A DNA stretch of 64,000 nt from Planctomycetota bacterium (lineage in GTDB: Bacteria; Planctomycetota; UBA8108; UBA1146). Of this stretch, positions 51,743 to 60,799 are shown piece by piece. Under the pieces are notes generated by a model. It saw nothing but the letters and a program-made list of their open reading frames with translations. It made no database searches and was not told where the DNA came from. The first letter of the stretch is position 1, and every line of letters begins with the position of its first letter. The position numbers were made by a program, and so were the translations under genes. The stretch covers positions 116,110 to 180,109 of the forward strand of contig JAAZXB010000001.1 in the NCBI GenBank assembly GCA_014240375.1, written 5' to 3'.

Positions 51743-53031
51743 ACACCACCAGCAGTTCCGATTTCGACATCGCCATCGTCGGCGCCGGCGCTGCCGGTCT
51801 CGCTGCGGCTATTTTCGCAGCGGAAACGGCTCTCGAAACTGATCTGAAAATCGTCTTGCTGGAGGGTGCCCGTAAACCAGGTGCGAAGATCCTCATCTCT
51901 GGAGGTGGTCGCTGTAATGTCACCCACCATCGCGTCGAACCTGCGGACTTCCACGGCAAAAAAAATGTGGTCCGGAACATCTTGAAAGCTTTTGATGAGA
52001 AACAAGCCATCGAGTGGTTTCGATCCCTCGGGGTCGAACTCAAGCGAGAAGAAACCGGCAAGATGTTTCCCGTCACCGATAAGGCCAGAACAGTTCTGGA
52101 TGCGCTGCTTCGACGCTGCGATCAGTTGGGTGTCGAGTTGTATTCTCAATGGAGAGTGGAGTCGATCACCCCTTCAGAATCGGGTTGGAGCCTGACCGGA
52201 CCGAGTGGTGAGATTCAGGCTCGGAGACTGATCGTATCGACCGGAGGCAAATCCCTGCCGAAGAGTGGTAGCGATGGTCACGGCTGGAAGATGATGAAAA
52301 CGCTCGGGCACTCGGTGACCGACACCTGGCCAGCCCTGGTTCCCTTGCTACTTCAAGATGGTCATGGACACGAGAACTTGTCGGGGATCTCTCATCCTGC
52401 CCAGCTCACCGTCAACAGCGATGGAAAGAAGATCAAATCCACCACTGGAGAGATGCTGTGGACCCATCTTGGGATCAGTGGGCCGGCTCCGATGGATATC
52501 AGTCGAACCTGGATCCGTCAGGCCCAACTGGGCCATTCCCCGCAACTGGTTCTCTCCTTCCTTCCCGATGAAGACACCGCTTCGGTCGATCGCTGGTTGA
52601 TCGATCAGGGCCAACGATCTCCACAGCGTTCGGTTCTTCACGTCCTCAGTTCCCGTGTACCACGACGGGTCGCAGAGTTCATCGGCTCGCACGCTTCAGT
52701 GGACCTCTCTGCACCGCTGGCGCAATTCCCTCGTGAATCCAGACGACGCCTCTCACGAGAACTGACCTGCCATCTGCTGGTGGTGACTGGAGATCGAGGC
52801 TGGAAGCTGGCAGAGGTCACCGCTGGCGGAATCCCCCTCGATGAAGTCGCCTATCAGACGATGCAATCGAGGAGATGCGATGGACTCTATCTCGCCGGGG
52901 AAATCCTCGACTGCGAGGGGCGTATTGGTGGATTCAACTTCCAGTGGGCATGGGCCACCGGCTCGATTGCCGGTTCCTGCAGTGCCCAATCGCTGCTTGA
53001 AAACCGCTCGCAACTCGGTTCAAGGGAGTAG
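51739..53031 (+). CDS. HI0933-family (YhiN-like) FAD-dependent oxidoreductase
   Basis: 430 aa, GTG start overlapping the HIT gene by 4 bp. FAD motif IAIVGAGAAGLAAAIFAAET, the family hallmark ARKPGAKILISGGGRCNVTH, and the C-terminal GGFNFQWAWATGSIAGS. SVTDTWPALVPLL and GEMLWTHLGISGPAPMDISR are further family blocks. The HI0933 proteins are flavoproteins of unsettled function, sometimes annotated aminoacetone oxidase. It is the last gene of the thioesterase-HIT-HI0933 run and ends 22 bp before a convergent peptidase gene. Confidence 0.93.
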   Translation: MNTTSSSDFDIAIVGAGAAGLAAAIFAAETALETDLKIVLLEGARKPGAKILISGGGRCNVTHHRVEPADFHGKKNVVRNILKAFDEKQAIEWFRSLGVELKREETGKMFPVTDKARTVLDALLRRCDQLGVELYSQWRVESITPSESGWSLTGPSGEIQARRLIVSTGGKSLPKSGSDGHGWKMMKTLGHSVTDTWPALVPLLLQDGHGHENLSGISHPAQLTVNSDGKKIKSTTGEMLWTHLGISGPAPMDISRTWIRQAQLGHSPQLVLSFLPDEDTASVDRWLIDQGQRSPQRSVLHVLSSRVPRRVAEFIGSHASVDLSAPLAQFPRESRRRLSRELTCHLLVVTGDRGWKLAEVTAGGIPLDEVAYQTMQSRRCDGLYLAGEILDCEGRIGGFNFQWAWATGSIAGSCSAQSLLENRSQLGSRE

Positions 53032-53053
53032 CGAAACTCGCTCGTAAAACTGC

Positions 53054-55945
53054 TCAGGGGCAGCTTCCGCCATCGAGGCACTCCTCTAATGGATCGGGGG
53101 TGGAATCCCATCCGCAGGAAGGGAAGGGGGCAGCTGGCGGAGTGCCTCCTCCAAACAGATAGATGACCAGTGCCACCGTATCAGAGATATTCACCTCGCC
53201 GGTGTCATGGACATCCGCTGCGTCAATACACTGAAGAGTGCTTCCATTGAACAGGTATCCAAGAATCGCCACCGCATCGGAAATATCTGTGGCCCCATCT
53301 CCGTTGGAATCTCCCCGTCGAAAGGATGGGCCAGTCTGACAGATCCGCGTGATCACACGAAAATCATCGATGCCTGCTTCCACGATCGACCCCGCATCCA
53401 GATCCGATGCGACGAATCGCATTCGCACGGTGTTGGTCAGTGAAATCAACTGTGACGGATCGAAGGAGTGCAAGATCCAACCACCGTTAGTGTCTGGACC
53501 ATTCTGTGGTCCCACTTGCTCAACAGTGACCCAGTTCACCAGATCGTTTGTAATTTCAATCTGCCAGGTATCGGTGTAGGGCGCTGCTCCGGTACCGTTG
53601 ACATACCAGCGCCAGTACTCGATGAGGACGACATCTGCTGAATAAGGCTCGAGGTCCATCACCGAGGAAAAGAGTGTGGTGGCGCCACCATCGACATCAT
53701 TTTCACCCTGACCGCCTCCCGCACTCCCCTGGCCGGTCACCCAGCACTGCGAGCCGATCTCACTGTGGTCGGCACCGGGAGCCGCCACCGTTCCTATCGG
53801 TGTCACTCGGGTCCAGGCTCCGGTGGTCGCGCCATCCGATGGGGCTCCCACCGTCCAGCCGAGATCCTGCTCCATTGGATTCTCAATGAACGCTTCCTGA
53901 AGTAGATAAACAGGAACCGAGAAGGGATCAGCCGCTCCGGAGTCCGGTGAGGCGTGAGTTCCTCCAGTGAGGTCCCCGAAACTGAAGTAGTACTCGACGG
54001 GATCCCCGCACGAATAGCCTGGAATCGTCGCCATGAAACCTCCTCCAACCTCCTGCACGACAGAAAATGTGCTGAAAGCACCCGGTCCCTGTCGCACATG
54101 GAGCAACCCTGAATCGGGATCGGGAGTGGCAGCCGCCGCCGTGACCTCCAGTCGAATCTGACGCTCTTCCTGTGGCAACAGAGACTCTGGCAACCCCAGG
54201 GGGTAGGAGATCAAGATATCTGCCACTGATGGACAGTTGATCGACTGTTGTGCGAAAGCATCGCAGATCTCTGAGTAATTGGGAGTTCCGTTATCCAGCG
54301 AAGAATCGTCATCATCGAGGGTGAGTAGTTCGATGGCGGTCTGTGGATGGGCACTCGAAGGTCCAGAGCCACCGGTGGTGATCAGACTCCAATCCACAAA
54401 CAACTGTTGCACCTGGGAGAGCCCCTCGGCGGATCCGTACACCGCTCCAAAATTCTCCCGCACTCTCCAGAATGCCGCCCCCAGGATCTGGCCACAGTTG
54501 TGGACAGAAGTGGACTGGCAAGGGTACTGGATATTCGCCGCCAGAGGATTTCTGACCTGTGTTCCTGGCCCTTGAAAGTCATGTCCGATGATGGGGTCGT
54601 CGTAGATCAACATACTCATCAGATCGCCGTACCCTTCGCCAAAACCACCCTGAGAAAGACCCAGACGGTTGACCACGAAGTGCCCATACTCGTGAGAGAT
54701 CACACTTGCGTAGGCGGTGTTCACACAGCCTCCGCCCGCCTGGTAGAAGTTGATGCTCTGCTCCCCCGGGCTGAAAAAAGCATTACAGGTATCGAGGATG
54801 TTGACATTGCAGAGGATCGAGATATCGATGCCGGGATTACCCGCGACCGTCCGATCTCTGAAAAAGTCGTGGGTGATATTGGTGTAGTGGAATGCATTGA
54901 CCTCGGATTGCACCAGCGCATCGGCCACAGGGTTCAATGAAACCGTGGCAGGTCCCGGTGGAATCGCAGGAGTGCTGACCAGTAGATTCGCAGCGACATT
55001 ATTTTCTACCCTGACCCAGTCTCCGATCAGTTGCGAAACCAGGCTGACCGGGGCCGTACCTCCATGGGGACAGGTGAAGGATCCATCCAGCGCAGAGGTG
55101 GTCGATCCGCTGCCAGAAATCGATACGGGAACGGCTCCAACCGCCTGCTCCACTGCCGGATTCGTGGCACTGTCGGGGCGATTATTCTGATTGACCCGAC
55201 CCCGGACTTCTCCAACCACATCTTCATGAACCAGATCGTTGCGCACGCCAAGAACTTCGCCGGTTTCCGGATCGATGAGAATGCTCCAGTCCTCGATTCC
55301 ATGTGAACTGGGGGTGGTCGCCTTGACCCGGTAAAGGAGACGGGATTCACTGCGCAAAGATGCGCTGGCCTGAATCAGCAGCTCTCCCTCGGACCAGCGC
55401 TCGATTTCGATTCCAGGAAGTTCGCGGGTCGCGATTCGAGTCGCCTGTTGCGGGGTCAACAAGACCGGCGCGTAGCCTGACAGAGGTTGTTGAGCGAGGT
55501 GGCCCGCTGCATACACCACTGCAGGGTCTCCTGTTTGCAGATCTGGTCGAACCAAGATTCGCAATGCGGAAGACTCCACGGGCACGCCATCGATGACTTG
55601 CCGGTAGGCGTACACCGAGGCCTCTCGGGTCGGTAAATCGGTCTGGTAGATCATCTCAAGGTCTTCCTTGAAGACTCCAAAGAGCGCTACATGTTGCTCA
55701 AGAAAATTCAGAACCGCGTCGTCATCACTGGTTCCCCGGCTGATGACGCCACCGTAGATATGAGTTCTTCCCAGACCATCGCGATCCACCCGGATCGAGG
55801 GATCACCGGTGATCAAGGCTTCGATGGAAACCTCGATCTCCTCCTCAAATGGACGTTCTGTCCACTCCTGGGCCAGTGAGATATTGGTGGCCACCCACAG
55901 CAGGCACGTCATCCCGAATACCACCTGGCCTGGCAATCGCTGCAT
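53054..55945 (-). CDS. Secreted gluzincin-type metallopeptidase with FTP region and C-terminal dockerin-like module
   Basis: 963 aa from ATG 55945, with GAGGAG 6 nt upstream; the track ATG 7 codons earlier is less well placed. Signal peptide VVFGMTCLLWVATNISLAQ. Residues about 30-230 look like an FTP/PepSY propeptide. The peptidase domain has ASVISHEYGHFVVNRLG (HExxH) and, 20 residues on, GFGEGYGD, probably the third zinc ligand, as in M36 fungalysin-like enzymes. Later beta-sandwich domains include VGPQNGPDTNGGW. The C-terminal dockerin-like pair is GDSNGDGATDISDAVAILGY and EVNISDTVALVIYLF. Exported, probably surface-bound protease; paralogue downstream at 56160. Confidence 0.88.
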   Translation of the reverse strand: MQRLPGQVVFGMTCLLWVATNISLAQEWTERPFEEEIEVSIEALITGDPSIRVDRDGLGRTHIYGGVISRGTSDDDAVLNFLEQHVALFGVFKEDLEMIYQTDLPTREASVYAYRQVIDGVPVESSALRILVRPDLQTGDPAVVYAAGHLAQQPLSGYAPVLLTPQQATRIATRELPGIEIERWSEGELLIQASASLRSESRLLYRVKATTPSSHGIEDWSILIDPETGEVLGVRNDLVHEDVVGEVRGRVNQNNRPDSATNPAVEQAVGAVPVSISGSGSTTSALDGSFTCPHGGTAPVSLVSQLIGDWVRVENNVAANLLVSTPAIPPGPATVSLNPVADALVQSEVNAFHYTNITHDFFRDRTVAGNPGIDISILCNVNILDTCNAFFSPGEQSINFYQAGGGCVNTAYASVISHEYGHFVVNRLGLSQGGFGEGYGDLMSMLIYDDPIIGHDFQGPGTQVRNPLAANIQYPCQSTSVHNCGQILGAAFWRVRENFGAVYGSAEGLSQVQQLFVDWSLITTGGSGPSSAHPQTAIELLTLDDDDSSLDNGTPNYSEICDAFAQQSINCPSVADILISYPLGLPESLLPQEERQIRLEVTAAAATPDPDSGLLHVRQGPGAFSTFSVVQEVGGGFMATIPGYSCGDPVEYYFSFGDLTGGTHASPDSGAADPFSVPVYLLQEAFIENPMEQDLGWTVGAPSDGATTGAWTRVTPIGTVAAPGADHSEIGSQCWVTGQGSAGGGQGENDVDGGATTLFSSVMDLEPYSADVVLIEYWRWYVNGTGAAPYTDTWQIEITNDLVNWVTVEQVGPQNGPDTNGGWILHSFDPSQLISLTNTVRMRFVASDLDAGSIVEAGIDDFRVITRICQTGPSFRRGDSNGDGATDISDAVAILGYLFNGSTLQCIDAADVHDTGEVNISDTVALVIYLFGGGTPPAAPFPSCGWDSTPDPLEECLDGGSCP

Positions 55946-56159
55946 GGAAATCTCCTCGAAGAGCATCTGAATGAAGTTTCATCGATTCAGAAGCGGGGAC
56001 TCACTGTTCTGGATGCTGGACTCACCAGGGTCAGAACCGAGGTCATTCTAATCCAAGCCACCACACTCAGCGAGTGGCTGGGACCGAAGAGGCTGAGGGT
56101 CTGGAGGAGGGAACAGACACCCCTCCTGGGCTGTCGATCGGAAAGGCCCCACTCTCGAC

Positions 56160-58985
56160 TCAGGGGCAGATCAGACCATTCAGGCAACCGATGGAATCGG
56201 ACGTGACGTCGGCACCGCAGTCGAGGGAAGCACCAGGAAATCCAAGAAAGAGCTCATTGAGAATCTGAATCACGTCACTCAGATTTACCTGCCCTCCGTC
56301 ATCCACATCGCAGGCGTCCTCACACTGAAACGAGCCGGCGTTGCCAAACAGGAGTTCGAGCATCTGAATCGCGTCGCTCAAATCCCTGTTTCCATCGATA
56401 TTGCAATCACCCCGGATGAAGTCGTTCTCGACTGGCGGGGGTGGAGTTGTACTGCAGGAGAGATTATGAATCTCGATCAGATCCACGCCCGCCTCGACCA
56501 CATTGCCGAATCCGGTATCGCCGACGTGGAACCGCAACATCACTGTCCCGGATGGAGAGGCGCCTTCCTGGATCCAGAACCCATTCTGATACCACCCTCC
56601 CAGTGCTTCAGGATTACCCCTACCCACCTCCTCGACCTCCACCCAGGTGAGTCCCTCATCCAGGCTCTTGTAGACGAACAGGGAGTCATCGGGAGTGGTG
56701 ATGGATGTCGCATTGGAAAACCACCGCCAGTAGGAAACTCGGTGAAGGCCCGTATCGCTGAGTGGGTATGCCACGCTGGTCAGGGTGGTATCCCCACCAT
56801 CGACATCATGCGCTCCCTGAGTTTGTCCAACGCCTCCAAGGCCCGTAACGTAACAGGTCAAATCCCCACTGGAGGAAGGAACTCCACCGCTAGCCTGCGC
56901 TGCAGAAGCATACGGGTCTCCCCACTCCCATCTTCCTGCGGTCGCGGTATCCGAAGCCTCGGCAGTACTCCAACCTGGATCGGTGCTGAATTGCTCCTCC
57001 ACAACGGTGATCAGATCCGTGGCCACAGTCGTGGAGTAGTAGACTCCCAGATCAGCATCGGGTGGAAGGGTGGTGGTTTGGCTGGCATCATCCTGAATGC
57101 TGACAAACCACTCGATGGAATCGAGGCAGTTCAGCGGAGGAAAGGTTCCCTCATAGACCCCCGGAGATGTTTCGGTGAGCAAGAAGGCCTGGAATGGAGC
57201 CCCCTCGAATCGATAGATGACCATCGAGCCATTTGGAAGTGGAGTCGCAAGGATCTCCTCAACCAGCACCCGAATCGGAGTCGAAGCCGCAGGGGGCACC
57301 GTCGCTCCTGGGCCCAGATCCAACCCCAGGAGGAGAGTGAGTAGTTCTGGACAGACGACGCCGTGAGCCGCAGCTGCCGCACAGATCTCGTCAAATTGGG
57401 GGGTGCCATTCTCCACATTGGTATCATCATCGTTGACCGTGAGGACCTCGATCAGCATGTCATAGTGAAAAGGTTGAGATGCGCTAGCACCGATCGTCAG
57501 GCTACTCCAGTCGACAAACAGCTCCCTGATGAGGGCAGTTCCTGCCGCTTCCCCCAGTTGCGTGACCATCGTCTGCCGCAGGTCAAACCAGAATCCAGCC
57601 AACGCCTGGCCGCAGTAATGAATCCCTGAAGAACAGGGAATCTGTACATTTGCAGCGACGACGTCTCGGACAAAGGTCCCCGGGCCGGAAAAATCCCTGC
57701 CGATGATCCCCTCACCCAGATAGACCACCGCCAGTGAATCACCATAGCCTTCCCCGAATGACTGCTGTGCCAGCCCAAGGGAATTGACGATGTGATGGCC
57801 GAACTCGTGAAGTACGACCGAAGAATAAGCACTATCTACGCATCCGGCTCCGGATTGGAGGAAGCGTAGCATCGTCAATGCGGGATCATAATAAGCGTTG
57901 CAGCTCCCTGCCATTCCAGTGGTCGCTGTCACCGGGGTCACCATCGCTGGGAATCCCCCGGGAGCATCGACATAGAATCGGAACGCCTCTTCCATGTAAT
58001 GGAAGGCGTTGCCCTGTGCCGTCTCGGCAATGACTTGCCCACTGTTGATGACCAGATCCACTCCTGCTGGATCTGCAGTGGCAGAGGCGGTCGCATCGGC
58101 AGAACTGTCACTGGAGATTGAACCCCACTGGCCCTGTAGGCCGGCCAGCACCGTGAAATTGGAGCCCGTGGCATTCGACAGCAAGAAGGATCCGTCAGCA
58201 GCGGTGAAGGTGCTAACACCTCCGCCAGAGACCTGCGCTCCTGACAGAGGAAAGCTGATGGTGGTTCCCGGTGATTGCGGAGCGGTACCTTCAGTTCTGA
58301 AGACGCTGGCGGTTCCTGGTACATCGATCTGACAGATCTGTTCCTCGACTGCGAGGACTTGACCCGACTGAGCATCGACATCGACACGAAGATTACTGTG
58401 ATGCCCCGGTATGGTAGAAACTCCCGAGTTGACCCAGCAGAGGGTCGGTTCTCCATCTTTACCCGGTGCCAGTTGCAGCGTCGGCTGCAACCAGTCACGA
58501 GAAGGGTGCCCCAACCTGGCGACTTGCAACGCTGAGTCTTTGTTGAGAACTGGTGCTGGAATCTCCTCAGGAGTCGAGTAGCGAAATGCTCGATAGGTAA
58601 CGGTCCAGAGTCCCGTGAGCCGATCGCGTATCGCGAGGCTCCGTCCCAACGCCCCTCGAACTGAATACCCGTTCATCTGCTGAGTCCAGCCGGCAAACAC
58701 CTGGTCCTCAGATTTTTGCCGAATCCAGGACAGGTTCATGGTGGAGGAGGTGTCGGGTCCCAGTGTTCTCTCGAGATCCATCGTCAGAGCAGCATGCACA
58801 TCCGTGGAGGCGGGGCCCAGACGGGTACCGTCCCTCAATTCTGCCCCCAGCATCGATTCGGGGTTGAGAAGTACCGCCGACAACACGATCCACGTCATTG
58901 TGAAGTTAAAGGTCCCCCACACATGGATGGATCGATGGGATCCAGATGGACTAAATCCTCGACTGAGAATCAATTTCAGAGACAT
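56160..58985 (-). CDS. Secreted gluzincin-type metallopeptidase, paralogue, with C-terminal dockerin-like module
   Basis: About 941 aa. The start is uncertain: ATG 58985 used, GTG 58991 in the track, neither with a clear Shine-Dalgarno. An internal ATG near 58898 would give a shorter signal peptide. The signal region includes MTWIVLSAVLLNPE. The peptidase domain carries SSVVLHEFGHHIVNSLG and SFGEGYGDSLAVVY, matching the neighbour's HEYGH...GEGYGD. It continues with FVRDVVAANVQIPC-type similarity. The C-terminal dockerin-like pair is GDCNIDGNRDLSDAIQMLEL and GGQVNLSDVIQILNELF, ending GLICP. Tandem paralogy suggests duplication followed by divergence in the N-terminal propeptide. Confidence 0.86.
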   Translation of the reverse strand: MSLKLILSRGFSPSGSHRSIHVWGTFNFTMTWIVLSAVLLNPESMLGAELRDGTRLGPASTDVHAALTMDLERTLGPDTSSTMNLSWIRQKSEDQVFAGWTQQMNGYSVRGALGRSLAIRDRLTGLWTVTYRAFRYSTPEEIPAPVLNKDSALQVARLGHPSRDWLQPTLQLAPGKDGEPTLCWVNSGVSTIPGHHSNLRVDVDAQSGQVLAVEEQICQIDVPGTASVFRTEGTAPQSPGTTISFPLSGAQVSGGGVSTFTAADGSFLLSNATGSNFTVLAGLQGQWGSISSDSSADATASATADPAGVDLVINSGQVIAETAQGNAFHYMEEAFRFYVDAPGGFPAMVTPVTATTGMAGSCNAYYDPALTMLRFLQSGAGCVDSAYSSVVLHEFGHHIVNSLGLAQQSFGEGYGDSLAVVYLGEGIIGRDFSGPGTFVRDVVAANVQIPCSSGIHYCGQALAGFWFDLRQTMVTQLGEAAGTALIRELFVDWSSLTIGASASQPFHYDMLIEVLTVNDDDTNVENGTPQFDEICAAAAAHGVVCPELLTLLLGLDLGPGATVPPAASTPIRVLVEEILATPLPNGSMVIYRFEGAPFQAFLLTETSPGVYEGTFPPLNCLDSIEWFVSIQDDASQTTTLPPDADLGVYYSTTVATDLITVVEEQFSTDPGWSTAEASDTATAGRWEWGDPYASAAQASGGVPSSSGDLTCYVTGLGGVGQTQGAHDVDGGDTTLTSVAYPLSDTGLHRVSYWRWFSNATSITTPDDSLFVYKSLDEGLTWVEVEEVGRGNPEALGGWYQNGFWIQEGASPSGTVMLRFHVGDTGFGNVVEAGVDLIEIHNLSCSTTPPPPVENDFIRGDCNIDGNRDLSDAIQMLELLFGNAGSFQCEDACDVDDGGQVNLSDVIQILNELFLGFPGASLDCGADVTSDSIGCLNGLICP

Positions 58986-59236
58986 ATCCACTGAAGTAAT
59001 CCAGACTAACTAAACAGATAGAGCCTTACCGATTGGTAATGCAAGCAAGGTCCTATAACGAACATGGCCGTTCGCTGACCGATAACAATAAAATCTAGCG
59101 TCCTGCAATCGCAAAGCCCAAAATAGCCGGGCTTCCTTATCTATATGCAGAACCACTCGACTCCTAAATCTAACCTCCTTGTAATGAGGAGAGTAAGGGA
59201 CACCCCCGAACATGTCAAACTATTCATTACGTTATT
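58986..59236. other. AT-rich intergenic region (about 250 bp)
   Basis: Noticeably more AT-rich than its surroundings. It contains a short inverted repeat (aagccc / gggctt, near 59115-59135) and probably the promoter of the downstream minus-strand peptidase. No gene or RNA recognised. Confidence 0.5.
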
Positions 59237-59632
59237 TTATTCCACTATTTTCGGCAGCACAACTCCCTTGTTAATCGACACCATCGCCCCCCGATCCACC
59301 CCTAACCAGCCCCAGGAGAGCAATAGCCCCGATCCACCCAGCGGTGTCACCCACCGAAACAGGGAAGGGCCTCCTCCTGCAAGGAGCAGCAGGGAACCAC
59401 AAAAAAGCACAGTCGCCAATAGCATCAATCGTCCCTGTCCGACTCTTCCGATGGCACCACAGATCCAGATTCCAATGGCGTGCCAGAACAGGAATCTGCA
59501 CCCGATCTCCCACTGTCCCAGCGCAGCAGGATCCGCAGTCTCCTGCAGACGATGAGTTCCCCAAGCACTACACCCAACAGCAATCGCCGCCAGAAAATAT
59601 GCAACTCTGATCAATCCAGATGAACTCAGCAC
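59237..59632 (-). CDS. DUF423-family small membrane protein
   Basis: About 131 aa from the GTG at 59632, which has an AGGGGGG just upstream and overlaps the methyltransferase stop; the track ATG lies 12 codons earlier. Four hydrophobic helices: VAYFLAAIAVGCSAWGTHRL (the typical DUF423 GA(F/W)G.H pattern), FLFWHAIGIWICGAIGR, LMLLATVLFCGSLLLLAGG and a last one near LLLSWGWLG. The family is conserved, of unknown function. It is the last gene of the SRPBCC-methyltransferase operon. Confidence 0.82.
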   Translation of the reverse strand: MLSSSGLIRVAYFLAAIAVGCSAWGTHRLQETADPAALGQWEIGCRFLFWHAIGIWICGAIGRVGQGRLMLLATVLFCGSLLLLAGGGPSLFRWVTPLGGSGLLLSWGWLGVDRGAMVSINKGVVLPKIVE

Positions 59633-60798
59633 AGCCCCCCCTGCTCTCGTTCGATGGCAAAGAGCCATTCATGCACTTCATCTTCTGTTCGCCCTTCGGC
59701 TGGCCGAAACTGCCTGCTGGCTCCTCCTCGGTCACTCCTGAATCTCCGATATGGAATCTCGTGCAACATCTGATCCCTGTCACCTGCGGGTGACCAGGAC
59801 TGGAGCATCTGAAGAATTTCCGTTCTCGAGAGGATCCCTTCTTCACTGTAAGAAAGAACGATTCCCCTCGCCTGTGCTCGTTGAATGATGCTTTGCATCG
59901 CATCTCTACAGTCCGTTCCTCGACGGCTACATAGTGGAGAAGACACATCTTTCCACGGTAACAATCCGGTTTTTCCATACAGTTGGAGTTCAAGGGAATC
60001 GTCAGATTCCTCCATCGGCAACCGTGAAATCACTTCTGGAAGATGGTAGTTGGCTCCATATTGTCGGTGATTATAAGGCGGATCGAGATACAGAAGATCG
60101 CACTCCACCTGCTCGATCCACTCCCCGGCCTCACAACGATTGGCCTGTCCGATCGGCCCCTCGACGGTGGCAGGAATTCGAAGTTTCAGATCATTCAGTG
60201 AGTTCTGTTGCCAACTCTTGAGATAGGCACCGTAGGTTCCAGAGATGTTGGCCACTCGATCTGCGGCATCGATGACACTGACAATCAACAGCCACATCTC
60301 ATTCTCCTGCAAACGATCATCGATTCGCCACTGTCGGATCTGATCGATGATGGCATCCAGACGAGCGGCATTGACCGGAGTCAGATATCCCCTCTCCGCC
60401 GTCCCTGCTGGAGAAAACTGCCGTACCAGAATTCCCTCTCTGGCAGGCAATTCCTGCTCCAGATACCGAATCAATTTCAGAAAGGGCATCCATGCATCGG
60501 GATCAGCGGGACTCGCATCGTGGACCCTCTTGGCTTCCATCGGTTCCATCGATTCCCAATGATCCTGAACTCCACTGAATGACGGCGGGCCCGGGCATTC
60601 CAGATAGACCTTCTGGAACGCCAAAGAACAGTGCATCAGATCGGTGGAAATCACACGGTAGCCACGAGCCCGGAAAAAACGGCCGACAGACCCGCTACCT
60701 GCAAACAGATCGCAGACGGTGCCACCTCGAAAACCGGCCCGCTTGGCTGCGAGCAGGATCTCATCGAGCAATGGAGTCTTGTTTCCAAGCCAGCGCAA
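59626..60798 (-). CDS. D12-class DNA adenine methyltransferase (first of a pair)
   Basis: 390 aa, TTG start with GAGGAG upstream, beginning 1 bp after the TAG of the second methyltransferase. The N-terminus LRWLGNKTPLLDEIL matches the motif X region (YxGxK). SAM motif I is CDLFAGSGSVGRFF and catalytic motif IV is LLYLDPPYNHRQYG. A 150-residue insertion between them probably recognises the target. The family methylates N6 of adenine in DNA. The adjacent paralogous enzyme could methylate the other strand of an asymmetric site. No endonuclease-like gene is near. Confidence 0.88.
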   Translation of the reverse strand: MRWLGNKTPLLDEILLAAKRAGFRGGTVCDLFAGSGSVGRFFRARGYRVISTDLMHCSLAFQKVYLECPGPPSFSGVQDHWESMEPMEAKRVHDASPADPDAWMPFLKLIRYLEQELPAREGILVRQFSPAGTAERGYLTPVNAARLDAIIDQIRQWRIDDRLQENEMWLLIVSVIDAADRVANISGTYGAYLKSWQQNSLNDLKLRIPATVEGPIGQANRCEAGEWIEQVECDLLYLDPPYNHRQYGANYHLPEVISRLPMEESDDSLELQLYGKTGLLPWKDVSSPLCSRRGTDCRDAMQSIIQRAQARGIVLSYSEEGILSRTEILQMLQSWSPAGDRDQMLHEIPYRRFRSDRGGASRQFRPAEGRTEDEVHEWLFAIEREQGGLC

Positions 60799-60799
60799 T

